NCBI RefSeq assembly: GCF_000002865.3 | Contig: NW_001865041.1 | Coordinates: forward strand, 1,409,850-1,473,849 | Length of the DNA: 64,000 nucleotides | Direction: 5' to 3' | Source of the DNA: Monosiga brevicollis MX1 | Taxonomy: Eukaryota > Opisthokonta > Choanoflagellata > Craspedida > Salpingoecidae | Part shown: positions 12,074 through 22,400 of the stretch, piece by piece | Numbering within the stretch: the first letter of the stretch is position 1 | How the letters are laid out: every line of letters begins with the position of its first letter | Notes under the pieces: model-generated | The model's input: only the letters and a program-made list of their open reading frames with translations | Database searches by the model: none | Told to the model about the DNA's origin: nothing | Program-made: the position numbers and the translations under genes

Positions 12074-14403
12074 GCCCGAGTCTGCCCTTGAGTGTGGCGT
12101 TTCTCTGGTGTATCTATGTGTATAGACGCTGTGCGCTTTTTTTTTTTTTTTCCTTTTATTCTCTCTTGTATCCGTCCATTCTGGTACTCACTTTGATCGT
12201 GAGTACGACATTGTGTATCGTCAAGACATCAAGACAGTCAGTCAGTCCGTGTATTTGTCGTCATTTGTTTCTGCAGACAAGCCATAATTGTGCCGTACCA
12301 GGCATCGTGTCCATTTGTGTTTTTTACCATTAACTTGTTTCCGGTGTGTGGCATCGGAACCTCAGACCTTTTCTTGTGCTTCCTCCCTTACCTCTACTTA
12401 CTCGTTTTGCTAACTACTTGAAGGATTTATTTTTGCAGCGAGGTGCTCGTCGAGGCAGCTTGACATCGCTCCCTGACGTTTGCCTCTTTTTTTTTTCTCT
12501 CTCCATCTTTCTTTCGCTTCCTCCTCGACTTTGCTTTCTCTCTGCTTCTTCTTCTTTTTGCCTTCTCTCTCAACCAATTGCCAATTGATTCCACAACATC
12601 AACAACTGAAATAGTCGCGCCTCCGGTTGCAAAAGAGGAACCTCTCAGACGGGAGAAAGGCTTGACATGCCTGTGTTTCTTGCGAGCAACTCAACTTCAG
12701 AGTTTGGTTTTGAGCTACGGCCTCTGGCCCCAAATAGGAGCCGCGTGCTGCCATTTTGGACCGTCTAGCTTCACGCTTCAGCACGACATCCTTATGACAT
12801 GACAATGTTAGGGACATTGTGCCCGAGTTGCTTGTCTCTAGCGGTGGAAAAATGCATTTTACCACTGCTGTCTCTGGCTAACGCTGCTTGATGTTGGATG
12901 GCAGTTGGAATCACGCACGGTGGCATACCGCCTCGCTTAACTTGATTGCACGGGCTGGTGCTCGACCCGGCAAGTCAAAGTGATTTGTTCTAGCAATGCC
13001 TATCTGCTCTGCGAACGAGAGCAGAATATCATTTCCGCTACCCTCCGCCGTGTGTGAACAAGAGAACTTGCATACCCGCAACCATCGACGATATAACCAC
13101 ATCAACCAAGAGGTTTGTGGCAGCTCTGTCGTTGCCTGGCTCGTTTCCAGCGCGCCCGTCGTCGGCCCGGGCTGATCACGCGCGCCACCTGCTATACTGC
13201 CTGTACAGCAGGCTGCATAAAGACGGTCGTTGTTCCAAGACGAAGCCCATCTTATGGCAAAGGAAAGGCAACGGATGTGGCACATTGGACCACCCACGCT
13301 AGAACATGATGCGAACGCCCCTCCATCAAAACAAGCAACTTCAGTCACAATCGTGGCTAGCTCTAGCGTCGCTTAGCACGCAAAAGTCAAGAGCAAATCG
13401 ACACGAATCAGCTTCCAACACACACTGCGCGTTCAACTTTACGTCGCAGTTCAAAGCTCCAGCTTGACTGGTTTTGTAGACTTTTGGATGAATCGTCTCT
13501 CATATCTGGAAGCGTTTGTCATTGGGTCTGATTCAAGTTTTAAGTTATTGGAGTGGGAAAGCAACAGCCCTCGCGTTCACACACCCGACGACTGACAAAA
13601 CCACAGGACTGCTCATTCTTACTTCGACTTGATGGGCTGTCGCATTAGATTAACGTAGGGGGGCTCAATGTATATGCAAGCTTCTGGATCCGATACCAGA
13701 AATTTAGGAAAAAAATTCGCCAAAAACCCTCAATATTTACATGACATTGTTAATTTTATTTCTGCTGCTCTTGGGTATTGAAACGATCGAAGGCTGTTCA
13801 TATGATTGGCAGGTCAATTCGCTTGAACAAAGGAAGCAACAGGGAGATTTGGATGGCAAAGCTGGAGCCCGGGTTGCACCCGCACGGCGTGTGAACGGGG
13901 TTCAACTTGTCAGATCGCCAAATCTCAAGATGAGAAGAAAGAAAGGTAGGAACGAGAAAAAGGGACTGAGTGAGCACATCACAAAGGCCCGGCCAAGAAA
14001 GCCTGAACAAGCATGTGAAACACGACTAAACAACTATCGGGACGAGGCCGTGAGCCTACACCGTTGCCACCTGCATGTGAACAAAGCCAAAGCAGATGCC
14101 ATGGGCAAAAAAAAACAAGAAAAAAAAAAAAAAAAGAGGAGCACCACAATACAGGACCGAAGCGGGCCGCCTAACATGGTTGTGGACTCGAGGACGACAC
14201 GAACAGCAAAGGCAACAGGCAACAGCGTGGGCATGGACACATTGAGCCCATGCTCGCGGTAGGCCATCACCTCGGGTGTGGATAAGCATTGGCCATACGG
14301 CAAGTGGGTGGGTTTGGGTCTGCTGCGCAACACAAAGATTCGCTGGCCAGAAGGCCTCCGAGCAGCGTTGCCGAATGGCGTGGACTCGGTCGGGGAAGCC
14401 CGT
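12074..14403. other. Convergent intergenic spacer
   Basis: About 2.3 kb lie between the stop codons of the VWA gene (+) and NDUFB10 (-). The first 500 bases are T- and CT-rich (poly-T at about 12138-12151), as expected of 3' untranslated sequence. A 173-codon plus-strand frame at 13741-14262 begins with a hydrophobic segment but becomes Lys-rich low complexity and has no recognisable domain. I see no supported gene. Confidence 0.5.
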
Positions 14404-14822
14404 CTACGAGCGGGGGAGCATCTTGCCCTGCATCACTCGCATCGCATCGAGATAGTCGTTGACAAAGGGCTCACAGGCCTCAAAGTGGTTGACGCCCTCC
14501 TTGCGATAACAGTCACGAACGCGGTCCTTCAGCATCTTGAGCGCTGCATTCTCCACCAGCAGCTGGATAGACAAGGCCACAAGAAACAGCAGGCGGAGCG
14601 CCATGAGTCGCGAGCTGAGCGAGGCCCGGCATGAAATTGGCGGCAGCATGGCTAGTTTTGAGTACCAACCTCCTGCGCTTGGCGCTCATGCTCGCGGAGA
14701 AAGGCCGCCGAGTCGTCAGTTCGGTAGTGCGACATACTGCTGGGACAAGCGGGTAAAAAAGACCTGACCGCATACTCGGCGTGAGTGTATCTCGCATCAA
14801 CGACCAGCTGAGCGGGGGGCAT
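14404..14822 (-). CDS. NDUFB10: Complex I accessory subunit NDUFB10 (PDSW)
   Basis: Two exons (14822-14670 and 14562-14404) join in phase 0 to 103 residues. The diagnostic part is the second exon: LKDRVRDCYRKEGVNHFEAC, then FVNDYLDAMR. It matches the NDUFB10/PDSW pattern of a helix with a Cys before a basic-x-E-G-x-N motif and a second Cys shortly after, the pair that forms a CHCH-like disulfide in the intermembrane space (family knowledge). The protein is shorter than the human one (about 172) and nearer plant and protist forms. The subunit stabilises the membrane arm of mitochondrial NADH:ubiquinone oxidoreductase. The upstream part (MPPAQLVVDARYTHAEYAV) is less conserved, and a start at the internal Met (MSHYRTDDS) is possible. 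Confidence 0.75.
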
Positions 14823-15152
14823 TTAGGTTTGGTCCTTTATGGGAAAGTGGGGCTGGACCCTCCGGGACCAGAGATCACCGAGGTCCGCCCAGCCGATGGC
14901 GGAGCATAAACATACCGGACAAGAGACCAAGCGCCAAGATGCACAAATGCGACAAGTGGCAGCCGTGAGGAACGGGCTGTTAGTAACAGATGGTAGCACT
15001 GCTCCACATGACCAGGATTTTTTCAACATTAATTCCAAAGTGTAGCATTTATGACACAATGATAGAAAATCTGACAAAATGGTTCATTCGCGCCGGATCG
15101 AGCCCGGCGCGACTGCTGCCAGGGCAACAGCTCGCTCGTTTTTGAGGATATA
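14823..15152. other. Short spacer between NDUFB10 and Aven-like gene
   Basis: This 330-base spacer holds the NDUFB10 promoter side and the 3' end of the Aven-like gene. I see no coding signal or repeat in it. Confidence 0.5.
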
Positions 15153-16169
15153 CTACATGAGGGAATCGAGAAAGGCAAGGTCGTCTTCTTCAACCGCAGG
15201 CGGGGCCTGACGCACGGCTGGGGGCGTGCTGGTTGCGGGGTTAGAATTGGAAACACCACTTTGTCGTGAGGTGCTTTGCTGGGTGGATTCAGTTCCCAAG
15301 AGCTCATCAAGCAGCTGGTCGTCGTCGCTGTGGTGATGGGGGTTGGAGGTTTGGTGGACATTTGTTCTGCCTGAAGCTGGTGTATGGCGGGGATCAGGCG
15401 CACTCAAAGTCAAAATGGAGGGTGCATCACTGGTAGCTGGTGCCAGGAGGGCGTTGAGCTGGTCATCCACGTCGGCCAGGTCCGAGGCGGGCTCGACCTG
15501 CGCGCGTTGCGCTTGCGAGGCGCTGTTGGGGCTTTGTTGGCTTGAAACAGGGCTGGCAGCCTCGACGCGTGCCGCTTCTGGGGCTGGCTTGGTTACCGGG
15601 GGTGCAGACATCTGAATGGGCTGAGGGTCGTAAGTGGAGGCCCCGGACAGGTGCTGGGCCTGGGTGGTGGCGCTGGTCAGCAACATTTGCGTCTCATCCA
15701 GAGTAAATGTGAATTCGCGGAGAACAGAGGTCCAGTCTGGATGGGCGAGTAGGTTGGCGTTGAGGCCAAGGCGGGTAGCTGCATCGAGACGTAGGTCGCG
15801 CAGGACATCGAGGGCAGGATCAATGTCGTGATACCGAAGATGAAACGCGTTGTAGCGGTCAGCAAGGGCTTGGCGCTCGCCACGCTCACGGAGCTGTGCG
15901 ACGGTCAATGTTCCACCAGTCTCCACTCCGTGATCGCCAAAGGCGGGAGCCGGCGGCAAGTCGCGAGGCTTGTTCTGTGGCGCCGGCCGACGCTTGGTCC
16001 CAACCCCTGGTTCGAGGTTGGTCGCAGAAACAGTGGGTGGGACATCTTTTCCACCCGAGTGACGATCCTTTTTACGGGCCTGATGGGTAGCTGCCGCATC
16101 CGCATGCGTCTTTTGATACTGCTTGGCTCGCTGCTGCTTGTGCTCGTTTGGCCGCATCCCGCCGATCAT
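15153..16169 (-). CDS. Acidic-tail protein, possibly Aven-like
   Basis: A single uninterrupted frame of 338 codons. The N-terminus is basic and polar (HKQQRAKQYQKTHAD, ARKKDRHSGG). A central segment of about 70 residues looks folded and helical: DIDPALDVLRDLRLDAATRL followed by GLNANLLAHPDW. The rest is Ser/Pro/Gln-rich with three short acidic-leucine motifs: ADVDDQLNALL, DDDQLLDELL and the extreme C-terminus EEDDLAFLDSLM. The central LxxLxLxxxxRLxLxAxLL pattern and the repeated acidic-leucine motifs resemble the cell-death regulator Aven, whose human form ends in a similar acidic LDS motif. The resemblance is short and judged by eye, so the name is tentative. Acidic-leucine motifs of this kind can also be transactivation-like or adaptor-binding peptides. 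The gene is head-to-head with the Rab6-like gene. Confidence 0.6.
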   Translation of the reverse strand: MIGGMRPNEHKQQRAKQYQKTHADAAATHQARKKDRHSGGKDVPPTVSATNLEPGVGTKRRPAPQNKPRDLPPAPAFGDHGVETGGTLTVAQLRERGERQALADRYNAFHLRYHDIDPALDVLRDLRLDAATRLGLNANLLAHPDWTSVLREFTFTLDETQMLLTSATTQAQHLSGASTYDPQPIQMSAPPVTKPAPEAARVEAASPVSSQQSPNSASQAQRAQVEPASDLADVDDQLNALLAPATSDAPSILTLSAPDPRHTPASGRTNVHQTSNPHHHSDDDQLLDELLGTESTQQSTSRQSGVSNSNPATSTPPAVRQAPPAVEEDDLAFLDSLM

Positions 16170-16918
16170 TCAGCAAAAAAAAGAGGAAAAAAAAAAAAAA
16201 AAAGTAAGTCCATGCGGAAGAGTGATAAACGCTACACTTTGAATAATCTGACAAAGACCGCTGGGTCTGAAGAGCCGGAACTGGAAGACGTTACCGATGC
16301 GGCACCTTATGGAAGCGTCATTGCCATAGTACGTGTCGTGCATCTGGCGATGAGGGGAATGGTGATGAGCCGTGGTGGTGGTGACGGGCTGGGTTGACAA
16401 CTCGTTGCTGGTCTCGATGGGGGCCACGGGCAATGAGCCGACGCGCGTGATGGGACCTTGAGTATCCTGGTGTATGTGTGTGTGTGTGTGAGGCTTGCAG
16501 CGATGAATGATCTTGGTTGGGCATGTGGTAGTCATCGTAGCCACGACACCCCAGATAAAGCTGGGTGGTTCTGATTCATCTTTGCTAGACATGTTGCGAG
16601 TGTTCAAGCCGTGTCGCTCACATCCAGTGGTGCATAAGCAACGTTTGGGAAGCAAGCAAGTTGCAGGCGTTTCAAGGCAAAAAGATGCCGCACCAACGAG
16701 CACCAGGTGTGATGGATCAGGCTGAGGATCACGCCCTGCAAGAGCCAAGTTCAAAGCCATCGAAACGAGCTTGAGAAGCAAGTCGTTGACCGTCGTGGAA
16801 TGCGAATTAAGAATCTGGTCCAGATTCATGTACATGCATGTATATACGCGACCGAATCCTTGATGACCGTTACTCATCGTAGGTTGCCAAGCTGCTGGGT
16901 GCCGCTTCAATACGTCAT

Positions 16919-16950
<32 letters not shown>

Positions 16951-17774
16951 CACGGAGAGGGTGATGATGAAATATACCGCCAACACATCACCAGCTACAT
17001 GTGCAAGGTAATATCATGCAGGTGTGATGTATACAAGGGGATAAACGTGACTGGTATGTACATATGTGTGACGGGTCTTGTATTGTCAGCATTGTTGGGA
17101 GTGACAGTGTGTGTTTGGCTTGATGTGTGTGTGTGTCCTAACACCGGAATGGCAGCGCCACTGCAGCCCCGCCCCTTCTTTGACTTCTGCCAGAACCAAG
17201 ATGGATGGTCATAGAGGGGTGTCTCTGGGTTGGGTCTTGGCAACCCGTCTGTGTGAACCGTTGGCTGCATGACTGGATGAATCTGCACTTGTGCTCGACA
17301 ACCGTGCTGGGCTGCGTGGCTCGTGGGCTCCTGCGCGCGGTTGCCTGGCTGTCTGCCTGGTTGGCTAGGCACACGCATGACGACGCACCACGTTGTTGCG
17401 CTGCATGGGCTCCACAGTCCATTTTCTCCTCCCTCCTCTTTTCTCCCCCCTCCTCCCCCTTGATCTTGACGTTGTGTGTGTGCGTGTGTGCGTGTGTGCG
17501 TGTGTGCCTCTGTGTGTGTGAGTTTGCGCGTGAGCCACAACTGCCTCATCGGGTTGATTGTGAGCAGGGAGCTTGCGTTGCCATCGCAGCATTTGTAATT
17601 ATTGGGTCGACGCTGCCCCTCATAGCACGTAGCATCCCTTTGCGGCCTCGCCTCGTTCCCACACACTCGCTGCGCTCTCCTTATCCAGTGGTGCAAAGCC
17701 TTCCTTTACCCCACGCCTGACTCTCGTGGCTGCGACGCCATTTTTCTTTGGTTCTGGTGCAGACCGTAGCCAAG
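16170..17774. other. Divergent spacer with GA and GT microsatellites
   Basis: About 1.6 kb between the Aven-like gene (-) and the Rab6-like gene (+). It contains an A tract at about 16187-16203 just upstream of the Aven-like start, a GT run near 16472-16490, a pure GA run at 16923-16950, and GT-rich arrays around 17107-17136 and 17473-17522. Open frames across the GT arrays are simple-repeat artefacts. I see no gene. Confidence 0.6.
16923..16950 (+). repeat. (GA)n microsatellite
   Basis: An uninterrupted GA dinucleotide run of about 28 bases in the head-to-head spacer between the Aven-like and Rab6-like genes. Confidence 0.9.
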
Positions 17775-18877
17775 ATGGCGGATCGTCGTTGCAAAGTTGT
17801 TTGCGTCGGCACGACCCGTGCTGGCAAGTCCTCTCTTGTTCAAGCCTTTCTGTACGGCTACATGTCTCGAGAGTATGCTGGCACCGTCGGTGTCGAGTTT
17901 CACAGCAAGACCGTCTTCCTGCCCGATGGCCCCGTACGTGTGCTTGTCTTCCTCCTGACCAAACTATGCTGGCACACTCTGGGTCTCGCCCTTTCTTGCC
18001 GTTGCTCACCTCTTGCCGACTTTTCCGCGGGGCTATTTACAGGTGCGCCTCCAGCTCTGGGATACGGCCGGACATGAGCGCTTTTCGGCGCTCGTCCCAA
18101 CCTACCTCAAGTCAGCCGAAGCTGTGCTCCTTACCTTTGATCTTACTGGTACGCCCTCGCTTTACATGTCGAGGTGCCATTCCTTGCGACACGTCCATAT
18201 CCGGCCCTCAAGCCCCGTCGGCAAGTGTGTCTCACGAACCCGTCGCTGCTCAACCAACGCACACATCCCCTGACAGATCGTGCCAGCTTCGATGAGGTGA
18301 CGCAGTACGCCGAGCTCATTGCCAAGCACGCGGTTGGCCTGGCCCCGACTCGCGTGCTCGTCCTGGGCAATAAAAGCGACCTGGATGATCAACGCCAAGT
18401 CTCCCATCAGGAGGCCGCCGCCAAAAGCATCGAGCTCGGTTACGATTACATGGAAGTCTCGGCCACCCAGCCCACCAATGTCGTCCGCTGCTTCCGCCAC
18501 CTGGTCGCCCAGGTCGTGGCACCTGATGGTCGCCTTGAACCCACATGTATGTCGAGGTTGAGAAGCCCATGTTCCCCTTCCCTTATATCCGGTCCGAAGC
18601 GGCGCTCTTAGCACCGCACTTAACTCACATCCACTTTGACCCCTCGCTCTCTCTCTGGCTCACAGGGACGGAGATTGCGCTGGAGATGCCCGAGGATGGC
18701 AATCCATCCACCAAAGACGTCATGTCCGTCCCAGAGGAGGGTTGCATGATGGCTTGGATCAAATCCTTGACCAATTTCTTGGCAGCTTTCTGGGCGCCGA
18801 GCAAGGATGCCAAGGGCTATGGTGCCACCCAGCGCGACCCGACTCTCCCCGTCGTTGCCACAGCCGTTTCGGCTTGA
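17775..18877 (+). CDS. Rab6-like small GTPase without prenylation motif
   Basis: Four exons (17775-17933, 18043-18148, 18277-18546, 18666-18877) join to 248 residues, longer than a typical Rab (about 210). The G motifs are in order: P-loop GTTRAGKSS, the switch I Thr in AGTVGVEF, switch II WDTAGHERF, NKSD, and SAT for G5. The run SKTVFLPDGPVRLQLWDTAG is closest to Rab6 (inference). Two oddities stand out. The switch II Gln that supports GTP hydrolysis is His (codon 18073-18075). The C-terminus ends ATAVSA with no Cys motif, so geranylgeranylation is not possible. In its place a 60-residue extension carries a hydrophobic, probably amphipathic segment (MMAWIKSLTNFLAAFWAPS), a candidate membrane anchor. 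Likely role: membrane traffic, with unusual cycling. Confidence 0.88.
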
Positions 18878-19462
18878 GGAATGGGAAACATCTTCACAGC
18901 TCTCCTGTCCACGGCCCAAAGGTGCTCGCTCGTGTATGGAACGAGAGAATGAAGCGAAAAGAGAAAGAGGACGCGCACTAGTCCGCAGCCGAGTTCAAGC
19001 TCGTCAGCGACTGTGACTTCAGGCGATACACAACATTTCAACTCGAGGCCGAGCCTCCAGTTTTAAGTAGTAGCCTGTTGAGCCCCACATCCTTCTTGCT
19101 ACCTGGCACAAGTTGGCTGCTCTCAGCCCTGCTGTGAGATTTGCCCGCTTGCTGCCTGTTGCGTGACCTATTTATAAGACTCTGTTGACTAAATTTATAA
19201 GACTATCGATGTTCAATTCCTCCTCTCAAAGCTTGCAGATAAGACTGTTCACACACCTCTCCTACCTAAACTATTCCAATTGCTGCCCCAGGGGAAGCGC
19301 CCTGGGCCACAATCGACAAACCTCTTACACAACCGGCTCGGTTTCATCATCGAGAACAATTACCTCAGGGGCTACAGAGTTGGTTCGGACACCAAGACCA
19401 GCCAACGCATGAGAAAGAAAGCAACAGAAGAGCTGTTTGCACAGGCAACAAAAATGCCGTGG
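18878..19462. other. Convergent spacer, Rab6-like/ATRX
   Basis: This 585-base stretch between two stop codons presumably holds both 3' untranslated regions. I see no gene or notable repeat. Confidence 0.5.
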
Positions 19463-22400
19463 TCACCTACCGCTTGCCTCACTCTTCGGGTCAGTACCTA
19501 GTTCTACACTCTTGAGCGTCGTGTCTGTAGTGCCGACTGCTGCAGGCGTTACGGGCAGCAGTAAAGGCTGGTTGTCGCCGGCAGCACTTGTCACCGCGTT
19601 ACACACAGGAGGGTTGCTGGCGAGTGTGGTGCTTGCGGCCTCAGCCGTTTTCTTGCTCGCAACCTGATTGTCAGGACTGAGGTCTTGGTCCACTATGCGA
19701 ATCATATCGTCCAATGAGACGCCCTCGCCAGAGCAACAACGTGTTGATTGCACGACTTTGCTTTGGCCTGCCATGACAATCAAAACAAACTCACATTTGG
19801 CTCGCTTCGGTTCTTGCTGAGTGTCCTGGCCCTGAGCCATTGCCATCACCTCGGACAGAGCTGGTCCCACCTCTGTACCCTCTGCCTGCACCGGGCCACC
19901 GGTAGGGTTTGACGCAGCAGCTTGGGAGGGTTGCTCAGTAACCATGGTGGAAGTGGGGAGAGTGGCCTGCGGTGCCTGGCTTGAGCTCGTGCCTGCCTTG
20001 TCCGTGCTTATCTGGTAGTCGTCTCGGCTGATCAAGGAGCGCAGCAAGTGCGCAGTCTGGACGGGGATGCGAATGCGCATGTCGCTCGGAGTATTCAAAA
20101 CGCTTTGCTGGCCCTCTGCTGGAATCTCATTCTCGGCGGATACCTCCCGCGTGTACTCGGCAATAGCCAGCTCGGTGTTGTTGTCGTCCAACAGCTCATC
20201 CGTATCCAGATCGATGGCATCATCCAGCCACATAACGCGCGCAATCCAGTGTTTGTTTTCACGTTGCACCCGCTCCAAGACAGCGTCCTGCTGCTACAAA
20301 AATCACAAGCCACACCGTCACAGGTCTGATGCCGGCCCTTTATGAAGCGATTCAACATGTGCCTCTGCGTCGCTGTCCGAAGCGCTGCTGGCATCGTCCG
20401 TGGCCGCATTCTCCAATTGCTGCGCTTGTGAGTCTTCCTGCGACTCACTCATGTTACGAGCTAGCGCCTTGTCTAGCAGTTCGTCCATGGCAGCGCGTAG
20501 CCAGTCGTTGGATGCATCGCGCTTCATCATGTCCACCGCCGCGTCGTTATTTAAGTGAGCCACAAAATGGGCTGGTGGCAAGGCAAGAAGTCGTCGCATC
20601 ATACCACCAGACAAATTGTTTTTAGACGCGCTTTTGTCAATAACATTTTGGAAGATGGTCATTTTGTTGATCTGGCGACTGAGAATGTGCTCTTCGATCG
20701 TCCCAGCTGCCACCAAACGATAAACGTAAACCGTCTTCTGCTGACCATAGCGATGACAACGCGAGATGGCTTGATTGTCCTGCGATACAGCGGTAGCGGG
20801 GGTGTCGTGAGCTCCGATGCCGTGTGCGATGGTGTTGAAAAGGCCACCCACCGGCAGCGCCTGCACACCACCTTACCGTAGCTGGATTCCAAGACACGTC
20901 AAAGAGAATGACGCGGTTGCCTCCATACATGTTCAAGCCCGTGGCCCCAGCCTATCACAGCAACATGCACGCATAACAACCCCTTGTTACATTGCTCATT
21001 GTGTCAAGGCGTGGGTAATGCTGAATGATCAGCCCGCTTCAGGAGCCAGTGCAAAAGCGCCGCTGTACAGGTAACCTACACGAATGGACACTAAAAACAA
21101 GCGGCAGGGCTCGTCCGGTTGGTTGAACTGATCACACATGTCCTTCCGGCGGGCACTGCTCGTCTCGCCCTCCAAGCGGAAAAAGTCCTGGTCCTTGCGC
21201 ATGGGACGCAGACCATCACGCAATGCGAAAAGCTCAGTCTCCAGGCGCTGCTGAATCACACTGAGCACAAACAAAGATTGGGAGAAGAAAACAAGTTTGT
21301 CATTCGTGCTCAATGCTTCACGGATTAGACTCAGGGTAATGTCAATCTTGGCAGACTGAGCCGCGGCCTGTGCCATAGCTGGATCAAAGAAGGGCTCGAC
21401 GTCATCATCTCCCACATCGCTGTTCTCGGCCTCTGCAGCAGCCTCTGCTGGGGCGCTGTTGTCATTGGATCTGCCCAAGCGCCGGGTGGGGCCTTTACTT
21501 GTTTCCAGTGCAGCGACGCTACTTGATGACACGAGCGAGGGGGGCCAGGTAATGATAGTTTGCAAGGGGCGAATTAGACTCCAGAAGCTGCTGGGCGCTT
21601 GTAGTCGGGGCTGCTTATGTGCTACCAGACAACGGAAGTATAGGACGAGCTGGGCTGGGGAGAGCTTGACAAAGATGACGTGTTCTTGTCGCGACGCATG
21701 GATGGCATCTGCATCCTGCCGAGAGCGCCGCTGTAGAAAGCCCGCGGTGATGCTCTGCAGCGTGGCCAAGCGATACTTGCACTTGCGCCGAGTGGACCAG
21801 TCCGCATCGGGTGCCTGGCCAGCTTCGATGGGGCGTACGAAAAATCTTTCAAATTCCGGTGCAGTGCCCAGAATGCCAGGATGGACCAGATCTACGACAG
21901 AAAAGAACCTGCCGAGTCACCAGGTTGAGCAGCGACGGGGGTCGTGGGGTTAGGGAGAGCGACAACACGGGCAACGCGATAAAAATGCGTGACGTGCAGC
22001 CCAAAAACCCGACGGAAGCAGCAGCACGAGACACGCAATTTTGACAAAACCCACTCGGACAGGTGATTCTGCAAAGGAGTTCCAGTCAGAAGAATTCGGC
22101 ATCGAGTTACAAAGGAATTGATGCAGTCATAGTAGCGCTTGCGTCCTAAAAGGTGAGCCTCATCCACCACCAGCAACTGCGTGTGCTTGCGCAAGTACTT
22201 GCGAAGTTTGTGTCCCACATGCTTATCCTGGCGCGTTCCCAGCAGGCTATACAGCATTGCCACCCCTAGCACGAGCATGCCCCCCTCCTTGTACCACTGG
22301 TGAATGCGACGAGCCCGTTCTAAGGGGACGTCTCACCGATGTGTGAGCAAGGGCAAAGATAGCAGGTCAAAAAGGGCAATCGGGTCCACGGACCGAGCAG

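Noticed and set aside
13741-14262. 173-codon plus-strand frame with a hydrophobic, signal-like start (LLILFLLLLGIE)
   Set aside because: The rest is Lys/Arg-rich low complexity running through a poly-A tract, with no domain, no splice partners and position in a convergent 3' spacer.
16995-17720. Frames across the GT-rich region upstream of the Rab6-like gene
   Set aside because: Cys-Val or Thr-His repeats produced by GT microsatellites in several frames; no conserved features.
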